Part shown: positions 16,973 to 24,681 of the stretch, piece by piece
Layout: each line of letters begins with the position of its first letter
Position numbering within the stretch: position 1 is the first letter of the stretch
From: Firmicutes bacterium UBA5493
GTDB lineage: Bacteria; Bacillota; Limnochordia; Darwinibacteriales; Darwinibacteriaceae
Direction: 5' to 3'
Length of the DNA: 37,383 bases
Assembly (NCBI GenBank): GCA_002424045.1
Contig: DIPH01000015.1
Coordinates: 1-37,383, forward strand
The notes under the pieces: model-generated
Database searches by the model: none
What the model saw: only the letters and a program-made list of their open reading frames with translations
What the model was told of the DNA's origin: nothing
Position numbers and translations under genes: made by a program

Positions 16973-17112
16973 CGTTATCACTCCTGTCGCAAGTTCAGAG
17001 CCCTCACAAACCCTGATCAATAAGTGCGAATGTGTTTAATAAACCTTTCGATATTATGAACACTTTTCCTCTTATGACCAAGACATTCGGTTTCCATTCT
17101 TTCCTATACCTT

Positions 17113-18462
17113 CTAGTCTTCGGCACCGAGGACTATTCGCCCAGCAAAATTCCGGAGTAAATTCAAATCCCAAAGTAGCTGCAAGACAGTGTAACGAGCT
17201 CGGATTTCTTTAGCAAATAAAAGTGCATCAGAAACCAATTGGGGCTCAATTCCAACATGAGCGGGTTCGAATGGCGCATGGACCTCCGCCAACAATGCTC
17301 TGGCCTCAGCGGGAGATGGGACAGTGGCTAAGGTCTGAAGAATTTGGTCCCAATTCTGGGCAATCGCAGCTAACCTATCTTTATGCAGCTCTAAATCGTT
17401 CTTCCTAGCCTTTTCTTCTAGGGCAAGAACTTCGGAAGCACCTTCCAAGAATACCCTTTCAATATCAGCACTCCACGTATCGCTTAATGGTGCCTGGATG
17501 CTTTCAAAGGTCTTTGGATCAAGGTTTTCCTGAAGAAGGTATTGATACAATTGGAGAATCAAAACGGTACCTATTCCCACATTCGTGCCATGGAGAACAT
17601 GACTTCTGCCTCCCCACAGCAACCGCATTTCCCAAAAATGGGCCAGGTGATGCTCACTCCCGGATGCGGGTCTGGAGTTGCCCACATAACTAATGGCTAC
17701 CCCTGATAAAATTAGCGTCTCCATCAATTCTCCGATAGCCTTCTTATCGCCACTCGCTATACCCTTCCGGAGCCCAATGGTTTTTTCCAACGAATGTCTT
17801 GTCAATGCCGCAACCCGATCACAGTAGTATTCGTCGTTGATAATAGCCGATAGCTGCCAGTCAGCAAGACAGGTATACTTGCCCAGGACATCGCCGAAAC
17901 CTGCGGCAATCATTTCTACAGGAGCTTTAGAGAGAATGTCCAAATCCGCAACGATAGCCTTCGGCACATGACATTCGAAGGTTGTTTTCAGGTTATTCTT
18001 CAGTAGTGGGGCTACTGACGAAGCATAGCCATCCATAGAAGGAGCTGTTGCCACAATAAAATACTGCATTCCCAGTTGATAGCTGAAGAATCGTGACAAG
18101 TCATTTATAGTCCCGGAGCCCACGCCCAAAATTAAATCACATGTTGGATCGAAGTTCATCAACAGCGTACCTAATGCAGACTCGTTAGGAGACAAAGCAG
18201 GATCGTCGAACACAAACGATGAGGCAGGAATACCCTCCTTCGATAGCTTTTCGAGAACTACTTCGCCTGCGATCTTTTGAGTGTTGCAATCTGCAATAAC
18301 GAATGGCTTCTGATAACCAGCGTTCCTCACAATTGACGCTACTTTGTCCAATGCTTCGTCGCCAATTTCTACAAACTCAATGCCGGCAAAATGCGTTCTT
18401 CCGCAACTGCATTCTACCGGGTTATTAAGGTAGTGAACCAAGTCGACCTTGTCAGAATTCAT
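17113..18462 (-). CDS. egsA: sn-glycerol-1-phosphate dehydrogenase (AraM/EgsA type)
   Basis: An NAD(P)-dependent dehydrogenase of the iron-containing alcohol dehydrogenase superfamily that interconverts glycerol-1-phosphate and dihydroxyacetone phosphate. Nucleotide-binding LGVGSGTINDLSRF and the family's ATAPSMDGYASSVAPL are present. The metal ligands are visible in AAGFGDVLGKY (Asp), GSEHHLAHFWEM (His) and HVLHGTNVGIGTVL (His). With start ATG at 18462 the product has about 449 residues. GGGG lies 7 bases before it, 4 before the adjacent ATG at 18465; a frame open to 18501 is less likely. In Bacillus AraM makes archaeal-type glycerol-1-phosphate. Here, next to an ABC importer and a DeoR regulator, a catabolic role is plausible. 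Confidence 0.9.
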   Translation of the reverse strand: MNSDKVDLVHYLNNPVECSCGRTHFAGIEFVEIGDEALDKVASIVRNAGYQKPFVIADCNTQKIAGEVVLEKLSKEGIPASSFVFDDPALSPNESALGTLLMNFDPTCDLILGVGSGTINDLSRFFSYQLGMQYFIVATAPSMDGYASSVAPLLKNNLKTTFECHVPKAIVADLDILSKAPVEMIAAGFGDVLGKYTCLADWQLSAIINDEYYCDRVAALTRHSLEKTIGLRKGIASGDKKAIGELMETLILSGVAISYVGNSRPASGSEHHLAHFWEMRLLWGGRSHVLHGTNVGIGTVLILQLYQYLLQENLDPKTFESIQAPLSDTWSADIERVFLEGASEVLALEEKARKNDLELHKDRLAAIAQNWDQILQTLATVPSPAEARALLAEVHAPFEPAHVGIEPQLVSDALLFAKEIRARYTVLQLLWDLNLLRNFAGRIVLGAED

Positions 18463-18484
18463 CATTAAACCCCTTTTCCCTTGC

Positions 18485-18496
18485 GCTAACGTTAGC
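18485..18496. promoter_or_regulatory. Palindromic candidate operator in the egsA leader
   Basis: GCTAACGTTAGC is a perfect 12-base palindrome lying downstream of the likely egsA promoter and 23 bases before the start codon. It overlaps a CCCTTGCGC element (18478-18486) that recurs at 18603-18611 near the deoR start. This placement suits repression of egsA and the ABC genes by the divergent DeoR protein. Confidence 0.4.
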
Positions 18497-18531
18497 CGCA
18501 TCCGTATCCTACAATACTTTAATGTATTACT

Positions 18532-18560
18532 ATTATAAGGTAAAGAACTTGTGTTTTCAT
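18532..18560 (-). promoter_or_regulatory. Predicted sigma-70-type promoter for egsA and the ABC operon
   Basis: On the minus strand a perfect TATAAT (18537 to 18532) has an ATGAAA (18560 to 18555, four matches to TTGACA) 17 bases upstream. Transcription would begin near 18525, about 60 bases before the egsA start codon. Confidence 0.55.
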
Positions 18561-18604
18561 AGTCCCTGTGTTAAACTCGGACAAAGTGCATGATCTAGCA
18601 TGCC

Positions 18605-18614
18605 CTTGCGCAAG
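18605..18614. promoter_or_regulatory. Palindrome near the deoR start, candidate operator
   Basis: CTTGCGCAAG is a 10-base palindrome 34 bases before the deoR ATG. Its left part repeats the CCCTTGCGC found in the egsA leader. The shared element on both sides of the divergent promoters suggests a common regulator, most simply the DeoR protein itself. Confidence 0.35.
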
Positions 18615-18648
18615 AACGTGCACAAATACGCATTGAGAGGGTTGTCGG

Positions 18649-19416
18649 ATGTTGAATTTGGAACGCATTGATCGTATTCGAGAAGAAGTACAGCGAAAAA
18701 AAGCGGTTACTGTCCATAAACTTGCGAAAAAATACTTCGTTAGCCCTTCCACCATCAGGCGTGATCTAGATGTCCTTGAAAAGCAAGGACTGATTAGGCG
18801 AACCTATGGGGGTGCAGTACTTCTAATACACCCCAGTAACGAAATTCCTTATTCCATCAGGACTAACGAAAACAAGTTTGCCAAGAACACCATCGGCGAG
18901 CTGGCAGCGGACTTGGTCGTGGAGAACCAGTTTATAGCCCTTGACACTACTAGTACCGTAGCTTTTGTGGTTCCCCATTTACGCGATAAGGAGAATCTAA
19001 AGATTCTCACCAATAGCGCACAAATTGCAATAGAGTGCATAGACACCCTCCCATCGGTCCGAGTCTTTTGCACAGGCGGATGGATGAACAAATTCTCCTT
19101 GGGCTTCGAAGGAGAGTCTACCCGACAACGAATTGCAGAGTATCACACAGATGTGCTCTTTTTTTCAGCTCGTTATATTTCTCTCGATTCTGGCATCACC
19201 GATGTAAACGAAGAGGATGTGTACCTAAAGCAGCAGATGATTAAGAACAGCCGTAAAGTTGTTTTCTTGTGCGATCACACGAAGTTTGATCAGACTTCCT
19301 ATCGTTTAGTGTGCGAGATTAAAGAGATTGACTACCTAGTCACCGATAAGCGTCCTGCTGACGTATGGCTAACTCATCTTGAGGCAGCAGGTGTAGAGGT
19401 CATTTTCCCCGAATAG
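18649..19416 (+). CDS. DeoR/GlpR family transcriptional repressor
   Basis: The only plus-strand gene in the window, 255 residues. The N-terminal winged helix-turn-helix (about residues 5-60) has the DeoR hallmark SPSTIRRDLDVLEKQGLIRR followed by TYGGAVL. The C-terminal sensor domain is the ISOCOT-like fold that binds phosphorylated sugars, with FIALDTTSTVAFV and ILTNSAQIAIE typical of GlpR/DeoR relatives and a late VFLCDHTKFDQTSY. GAGAGG lies 8 bases before the ATG. It is divergent from egsA and the ABC importer and most likely represses them until a phosphorylated C3 compound binds. A shared terminator lies between it and nagB. Confidence 0.93.
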   Translation: MLNLERIDRIREEVQRKKAVTVHKLAKKYFVSPSTIRRDLDVLEKQGLIRRTYGGAVLLIHPSNEIPYSIRTNENKFAKNTIGELAADLVVENQFIALDTTSTVAFVVPHLRDKENLKILTNSAQIAIECIDTLPSVRVFCTGGWMNKFSLGFEGESTRQRIAEYHTDVLFFSARYISLDSGITDVNEEDVYLKQQMIKNSRKVVFLCDHTKFDQTSYRLVCEIKEIDYLVTDKRPADVWLTHLEAAGVEVIFPE

Positions 19417-19438
19417 GTGGCTTCGTTGGAAATTAAGA

Positions 19439-19470
19439 ATGCTCCCCTCTGTCCACGACAAGGGGAGCAT
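19439..19470. terminator. Bidirectional terminator between deoR and nagB
   Basis: ATGCTCCCCT (19439-19448) pairs perfectly with AGGGGAGCAT (19461-19470) around a 12-base loop between two converging genes. On the minus strand it is followed by TCTTAATTT, a moderate T-rich tail, so it should end the nagAB operon best and may also stop deoR transcripts. Confidence 0.75.
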
Positions 19471-19496
19471 CTCGTTACTATTAGATATACCACTGC

Positions 19497-20279
19497 CTAC
19501 AAATCGTAGATATCGAGTATCGAAGACGCTGCCTCCATATCGAGATACAACTTAGCACGCTGATGACTACGCAGTATAGAGGCTGGGCAACTAGTATCAA
19601 TAGGGCCTCTGAGGGTGTTTTTCACAGCCTCACTTTTGTTCTGGGAGGGAACAATACAGTAAATGTACCGCGCGGACATAATACCAGGAACGGTTACAGT
19701 ATATGCCCTTTTCGGAACGGCATCAAAATTAGGGAAACAACCATCATTAACCTGTTGGGTGCGGCACCGATCATCTAAGTCTACTATCTTAAAGTTATGG
19801 GGATCTGCAAAGTCGGCCACATGGGGATCATTAAAAGCAATATGTCCATTTTCTCCGATCCCAATGCAAGCAATGTCAATGGGATGCTCCCTGAGCAAAT
19901 TGGAGTAGCGACAAACCACACCATCGCCCTTTAGATCTGTATCCTCGATGTAATAAACCTTGTTAAACGGCGCTTTATCAAATATATGATTCCCTAGAAA
20001 AGCAGCGAATCTCTGTGGATGTGTTTTATCTAAACCCACATATTCGTCCAAGTGAAAACCGTTAACCCGCGACCAATCAATTCCCTCCATCTGCAATAGT
20101 TCTTCTAAGAACTCGCTCTGGGAAGGTGCAGCAGCAAACATCATGTTTATGTATTGACGAGTCTCTAGAAGACGCTGAATCAATGCACCCACTTCCGCTG
20201 CGGCCGTGCACCCCATCGCCTCGCGATTGGGACAGACGGCAATTTCCAGTTGATCTTGACAGAACTCCAGTACTACCAT
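19497..20279 (-). CDS. nagB: Glucosamine-6-phosphate deaminase
   Basis: Converts glucosamine-6-phosphate to fructose-6-phosphate and ammonia in the cytosol. The 260 residues fit the family. The active-site segments are visible: VNGFHLDEYVGL (Asp78, the enolisation base) and IGIGENGHIAFNDP (His146). Compared with E. coli NagB, which I recall as GVGNDGHIAFNEP, two acidic positions are replaced conservatively (Asn144, Asp151), so substrate detail could differ. The ATG overlaps the nagA stop by one base (TAATG), and a terminator follows 27 bases beyond the stop. A mutated fragment of a second copy is at 25975-26202. Confidence 0.93.
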   Translation of the reverse strand: MVVLEFCQDQLEIAVCPNREAMGCTAAAEVGALIQRLLETRQYINMMFAAAPSQSEFLEELLQMEGIDWSRVNGFHLDEYVGLDKTHPQRFAAFLGNHIFDKAPFNKVYYIEDTDLKGDGVVCRYSNLLREHPIDIACIGIGENGHIAFNDPHVADFADPHNFKIVDLDDRCRTQQVNDGCFPNFDAVPKRAYTVTVPGIMSARYIYCIVPSQNKSEAVKNTLRGPIDTSCPASILRSHQRAKLYLDMEAASSILDIYDL

Positions 20280-21490
20280 TATGCATTTACACCCCTGTCC
20301 ATACTATTTGCATCAAAGCAGACTTGGCCTCCGACTAAAACTAAGAACACATCAATGTTGGAGTCAAAGACCACGATATCTGCATCCATACCTGCTGCAA
20401 GCTTCCCCTTACGGTGATGGAGACCGAGCACCTTAGCAGGTGTTAGAGTAGCCATCCGCACTGCATCAGACAACGGTACTTCTGCGACCTTGACCATGGT
20501 ACGCACAAGCCTATCTGCTGTACACACACTTCCGGCAAAGGCCGAGCGATCCAATAACTTTGCTACACCGTCCTCGATTATCACTTTCTGCCCGTCCGAA
20601 AGGCTGCCTAGGATAGACTCGCCCTCAGGCATACCTGCTCCGCGCATGGAGTCTGTGACCAGACAGATAGCATTAGGACCCTTCACCTTGTAGGTAAGTT
20701 GTAACAAACTCTTAGGGAGATGCACTCCATCAGCGATCACTTCAACCGTTAAGTCATCTAGAAGGAAAGCACTTTCGAGGACCCCGGCATAACGATAAGC
20801 GTTAATTCTCCTAACACTAGACATCCCCGAAAACAAGTGAGTGACGAGGGAATATCCACTCTCCACCGCAGCCACCACTTCTTCGTAAATGGCATTGGAG
20901 TGTCCGATGGAACATAAAATGCCACGTTCGGAAAGGAAGCGCCCCATTTCCAAAGCACCCGGCAGTTCAGGAGCAATCGTCCAACGCTTCACCAGATTGG
21001 TATATTCCGCAACCCGCCTATATTCGCTAGGGTCCGGAGTTTTGATGTATCTCGGATCTTGTGCTCCCCTTTGCTCCATGGAAAAATAGGGACCTTCCAA
21101 GTGAACTCCTGCGATATTGGGACCAAGTTCAATCTCTGCTTGGGCCTGAGCAAATTGGGCTAGCGTCGAATCCAGTTCGTCCCACGTGGAAGTTACGGTA
21201 GTTGGAAGAATGGTCGTTGTACCGAAGCAAACATGGGAACGGGCTGCACCCATGATAGCATCTACGGACCCATCCATAAAGTCGTGCCCACCACCTCCGT
21301 GGCTGTGAATATCAATGAATCCAGGCGTTATAAACCGTCCACCCACATCTATGACCTCATCTGTTTCACAGGTTTCAAGTTCAGAATCCGGCACAATGGC
21401 TGTGATCGTATCGCCCTCAATAATCACACTGCTGTGCTCAGCGGTGCGAATGGGTGTAATGATTGTGCCGTTTTTCAAAATCCTCCGCAT
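20279..21490 (-). CDS. nagA: N-acetylglucosamine-6-phosphate deacetylase
   Basis: A metal-dependent amidohydrolase of 403 residues that removes acetate from N-acetylglucosamine-6-phosphate, supplying NagB. Motifs in order: PGFIDIHSHGGGGHDFMD (His62, His64), VHLEGPYFS (metal-binding Glu), ILCSIGHSNAIYEE (His), LVTHLFSGMSSV (His) and CLVTDSMRGAGMPEG (catalytic Asp). GGGGAG lies 5 bases before the ATG. It sits between the SIS-domain gene (14-base gap) and nagB (1-base overlap). No copy of nagA remains in the decayed duplicate at 25975-26524. Confidence 0.95.
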   Translation of the reverse strand: MRRILKNGTIITPIRTAEHSSVIIEGDTITAIVPDSELETCETDEVIDVGGRFITPGFIDIHSHGGGGHDFMDGSVDAIMGAARSHVCFGTTTILPTTVTSTWDELDSTLAQFAQAQAEIELGPNIAGVHLEGPYFSMEQRGAQDPRYIKTPDPSEYRRVAEYTNLVKRWTIAPELPGALEMGRFLSERGILCSIGHSNAIYEEVVAAVESGYSLVTHLFSGMSSVRRINAYRYAGVLESAFLLDDLTVEVIADGVHLPKSLLQLTYKVKGPNAICLVTDSMRGAGMPEGESILGSLSDGQKVIIEDGVAKLLDRSAFAGSVCTADRLVRTMVKVAEVPLSDAVRMATLTPAKVLGLHHRKGKLAAGMDADIVVFDSNIDVFLVLVGGQVCFDANSMDRGVNA

Positions 21491-21504
21491 ACAATCTCCC
21501 CACC

Positions 21505-22266
21505 TTAATTTAAATGACGAACCCTGTAACCATATTTCTCTTCATATTCCTTGTTCAACCGATCGCCGTCGGGCAGGTTTGCGCTCGTCCACACAGGAGG
21601 GCGAACTCCTCTCTCCACTAGTTTTTCCGCAGTCGTCATCATTAGTAAGTTGATTGCAAATGCATTGGCATAAGTTGAAGTGGCACCCATCTTCTGAGGC
21701 GTAATCCCTTTTACATCAACCACAGAGTCCCCTAAGGGCAAGTGACTATTGATGTACATATCTGCAACTTCATAGAGGTTCTGTCCACTAGGATGGCGAG
21801 ACGCGGTTCCCTTAGGCACATGCTCCCCAAAGCTCTTGGAGGTGATGGCGATCGAAGTCACACCTCTCTTTTTACACTCCAAGGCAGAGTCTATGGTCAC
21901 AGAGTTAATGCCGTAGGCATTGACAATAACTAGCACATCCCCTTCATGTACTCCATAGGTGTCAAAAACCGCCTTGGCATATCCAGGTGTACGTTCTACA
22001 TAATTCGAACGTTTTGCCCCAAAGAACAGACTTGTTCCCGGATCAAGGATTGGGTTAACACAAGCCAATCCCCCCGCTCGCCACAAGACCTCCTCGGCGG
22101 CCAAGTTCGAGTGACCGCCTGGTCCAAATACATTGATCAGCTTGTCTTTGAGGACAAAATCGGCGAGGACGTCAGCGGCTTTGTCAATTGATTCTTGTTC
22201 TTCGTGGGCGATCTTATTAATGATTTCCGATACGGCAGTAAGATATTGTTTTGTGATGTTTCTCAT
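21505..22266 (-). CDS. SIS-domain sugar-phosphate-binding protein (UPF0309-like)
   Basis: A protein of 253 residues with one SIS fold: LINVFGPGGHSNLAAEEVLWRAGG at the phosphosugar loop and GDVLVIVNAYGINSVTIDSAL in the second half, followed by SIAITSKSF. SIS proteins isomerise or bind phosphosugars. This branch resembles the UPF0309 group found near amino-sugar genes. The ATG is 1 base past the stop of the ceramidase-like gene, so expression is coupled, and nagA follows 14 bases later. It may act as an aldose-ketose isomerase, an ether-cleaving MurQ-like enzyme or a sensor; MurQ signatures were not clear to me. A truncated copy of its C-terminal third is at 26256-26524. Confidence 0.85.
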   Translation of the reverse strand: MRNITKQYLTAVSEIINKIAHEEQESIDKAADVLADFVLKDKLINVFGPGGHSNLAAEEVLWRAGGLACVNPILDPGTSLFFGAKRSNYVERTPGYAKAVFDTYGVHEGDVLVIVNAYGINSVTIDSALECKKRGVTSIAITSKSFGEHVPKGTASRHPSGQNLYEVADMYINSHLPLGDSVVDVKGITPQKMGATSTYANAFAINLLMMTTAEKLVERGVRPPVWTSANLPDGDRLNKEYEEKYGYRVRHLN

Positions 22267-22267
22267 A

Positions 22268-23539
22268 CTATCGTTCCCCTTCTTGAGCTAGCAAATTTTC
22301 AATCAGACGTCTTGCCTCTCGAACTAGTACATCAGCCATACTGGGGTGAAAAACCGTCGTTTCAGCTTCATATCCGCCTTCCTGATGTGCGGAAGACGTG
22401 GGCATATACCCCACGGAACCATTGGCATATCCTACCACCATGACTTGATTTGTCGGCCAACCGTCCTTCATGGCCAGGCCTAATTCTGCAAAGGGTTCCC
22501 CTGGAATGCCTATGAGTACAACATCACCGATGCTTAAGGCTCGTAACTCTATGGGTAACTCTTGGCTACCTTCGACCCCAAGTTTCTCGATGGCATCGCG
22601 CACACACTCCATATAGACCCTTCTTATTCCCTGCAACCGCGAGATCTCATCTTCCAGTTCGCGGAGACTTGGTAACCTCTTCAAGGGTAATCTAATCTTT
22701 GAGCTGCCAACACAGATCCTGATTTTCTCCATGCTTAGACTTTGTTGCAGTGCCGCGAGGGCTTCCTGAGCAATGGCCAACCCCACCTCTTCGGCCTTCC
22801 TAAAGGTACGGAAATCCATCACTTCGCCCAAGGCACTTGCATCGGCAGAATACCCTATGTTAATATTTCCGGCAGCACCATTTAGTACCAGTGTACTGCA
22901 GCGTGGATGATGCCGGGTAATGAACTTCCTAATATAACCTGGATAATCTGCACTATACAGCAAATTATCGGCTCCTAGCACTGTGGGGTGTAGGGCAAAA
23001 TTGACTACACAGCCTACGAGGCTCGGGCCTGCATAAAAACCTAAAACCTGTAAATTCGGATCAGGGGTGTCTTCCAGAGAGCGCCGGTTCTTCCCAATTC
23101 CGTGAAGGATGCCCTGGCCCCGCCTCACCTGAACCGACTCCATGTTCCCTTGCGCCTCTTGAACCGCTTTGACGGAGCCTGCTATGATCCTGTCCATTGT
23201 TTCAGGCTCCTGCACTTTACCAAACCACTCAGAAACAAGGGGGCCTGAATGGGTATGGGTGGCACTAATGAATATGTGATCTTCGGGAATTCGGCTAACC
23301 TCCGAAATCCGCTTTCGAAGGTCCCAAGCGAGCTGGGATGTGACCTCAAGTAAATCGAGATTGATAACGGCTGCCACCCGCGATGAATCTTCCACTACCA
23401 TGACATGGGAGTAGAGTTCATCGTGGCACCCCTTGGCGCCTACTTCCCTCGCTGCATAGCCTGCCATAGCTACGCCGACCCCTGGTGTAATATCCGCCTT
23501 GGCAAATCCGGCCCTATATGCCCCTTTCACTTCTCTCAC
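22268..23539 (-). CDS. Neutral/alkaline ceramidase-like hydrolase, cytoplasmic, paralog 1
   Basis: A 423-residue protein with the N-terminal domain of neutral/alkaline ceramidases. Conserved parts are ADITPGVGVAMAGY (residues 15-28), ATHTHSGP (His95/His97, zinc) and FALHPTVLGADN (His184, zinc). No signal peptide and no C-terminal Ig-like domain are seen, unlike true ceramidases. The hexapeptide GDVSPN holding the catalytic Ser of neutral ceramidases aligns with GNINIG (residues 224-229), putting Asn at the Ser position. It is therefore probably a metal-dependent amidase or esterase on a sugar-linked substrate rather than a lipid. GTG at 23539 (or 23530) starts it, overlapping the URO-D gene by 26 bases. 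Confidence 0.8.
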   Translation of the reverse strand: MREVKGAYRAGFAKADITPGVGVAMAGYAAREVGAKGCHDELYSHVMVVEDSSRVAAVINLDLLEVTSQLAWDLRKRISEVSRIPEDHIFISATHTHSGPLVSEWFGKVQEPETMDRIIAGSVKAVQEAQGNMESVQVRRGQGILHGIGKNRRSLEDTPDPNLQVLGFYAGPSLVGCVVNFALHPTVLGADNLLYSADYPGYIRKFITRHHPRCSTLVLNGAAGNINIGYSADASALGEVMDFRTFRKAEEVGLAIAQEALAALQQSLSMEKIRICVGSSKIRLPLKRLPSLRELEDEISRLQGIRRVYMECVRDAIEKLGVEGSQELPIELRALSIGDVVLIGIPGEPFAELGLAMKDGWPTNQVMVVGYANGSVGYMPTSSAHQEGGYEAETTVFHPSMADVLVREARRLIENLLAQEGER

Positions 23540-24662
23540 GCTCTTTTCCCAACACTTGCTTCATTTCCTTAAACCTCTCCCAGTGGCTCTTAGAGACTTG
23601 TTCTGGAATTCCACCCGAATCCATCAAGAAAAAGCCCCGGTCCACGGAATCATAAAGCTTCTTCAGATATGCATACTGTTCCTGCTCATCCCAGTCAAAG
23701 AAAAACTTGTTGATGCCTCCTACAAAGGTAATTTCATCCCCATAATCCCTAACGAGTTGGGCAATGTCCATTTCCTCTGTGGGATCGATGGGATTGAGCA
23801 TGTCAATACCTAGATCATATAGATCGCTCATAATAGGATTAATGTTACCATGACTATGCATATGCAAGAATGCACCATACTTGTGACAGAGCTCAACTAA
23901 CCGTCCATGCCAGGGCTTAAAATACTCTCGGTAAAGCTGTGGACTGATTAATAGACTTGCATCGCTCCCTAAGTCATCACAAAAACAAATAATGTCTACC
24001 CCTGCCTTGAGCAAGTGCTCAGCCACCTGCAAATTGTACTCTCCTAGTCTGTCCACGACTTCCCGGGTGGCCTCGGGCTCCAATAATAAGTCCATTAGAA
24101 ATTTATCGTAGGGATACAGAAAATAATGCACTCCGGAGAAAAAGCCGTTGAGATTGGCGTAGGTCATCCGGTCGCGCCCTTTGTGGTACGCGATTTCATC
24201 AGCCAACCCCTGATAACGCAAGGGATCGCCCGGATCGGGAAAGGGTAAATCCAGATTGCTCAGATCTTCTAAGGGGTAGTCATAGTTGTGATAAAAATGC
24301 GGTTCATAGCGCACTTCTTTATGGACGCCCGTCTCGTAGATCGTGATGCGCCTATTCTCTGCGGAAGAAATCACCTTTTCCAAAAACTCACCAGGTCCAC
24401 CATGGCCAAAAGCAAGAGAAGCGCCGAAGCCTACGGCGACGGCAGGAATCCCAGCCCTTTTCGCATATTCCGCCTTTACCTCCCAGTCTTGGCGAGGCGA
24501 AGCTCCATACGAGAATTCGGGACCAGGCAACATATCGGAGGGAATGCAGTCTTCTCCCAGGAGTGCGCTGGCCAGCTTTTCATCAAAAAAGCCCATGGTC
24601 CAGGAGATGACTTCATTCGATTCGCCTTTCAATACAGCCAAGAATTGTTCCCTACTCACCAT
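23514..24662 (-). CDS. URO-D-fold protein (uroporphyrinogen decarboxylase family)
   Basis: A 382-residue cytosolic protein of the URO-D/methyltransferase superfamily. Typical segments are AGVDIICFCDDLGSDASLLISP and the following YREYFKPWHGRLVELCHKYG, then LHMHSHGN and MLNPIDPTEEMDIAQL. At the place where corrinoid methyltransferases of the MtaA/MtbA/CmuA type have His-x-Cys for zinc, this protein has His270-Met-His272-Ser-His274, so it is not an ordinary cobalamin methyltransferase, and haem genes are absent. ATG at 24662 is preferred (GAGGAG 9 bases upstream) over 24671, where the site abuts the start. It lies between an AGE epimerase and the ceramidase-like gene; its reaction in sugar metabolism is unknown. 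Confidence 0.85.
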   Translation of the reverse strand: MVSREQFLAVLKGESNEVISWTMGFFDEKLASALLGEDCIPSDMLPGPEFSYGASPRQDWEVKAEYAKRAGIPAVAVGFGASLAFGHGGPGEFLEKVISSAENRRITIYETGVHKEVRYEPHFYHNYDYPLEDLSNLDLPFPDPGDPLRYQGLADEIAYHKGRDRMTYANLNGFFSGVHYFLYPYDKFLMDLLLEPEATREVVDRLGEYNLQVAEHLLKAGVDIICFCDDLGSDASLLISPQLYREYFKPWHGRLVELCHKYGAFLHMHSHGNINPIMSDLYDLGIDMLNPIDPTEEMDIAQLVRDYGDEITFVGGINKFFFDWDEQEQYAYLKKLYDSVDRGFFLMDSGGIPEQVSKSHWERFKEMKQVLGKERERSERGI

Positions 24663-24681
24663 TTTCTTCATCTCCTCGGAT

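Noticed and set aside
22268..23539. Calling the protein a true neutral ceramidase
   Set aside because: No signal peptide, no C-terminal domain, and Asn replaces the catalytic Ser of GDVSPN; the gene context is amino-sugar metabolism.
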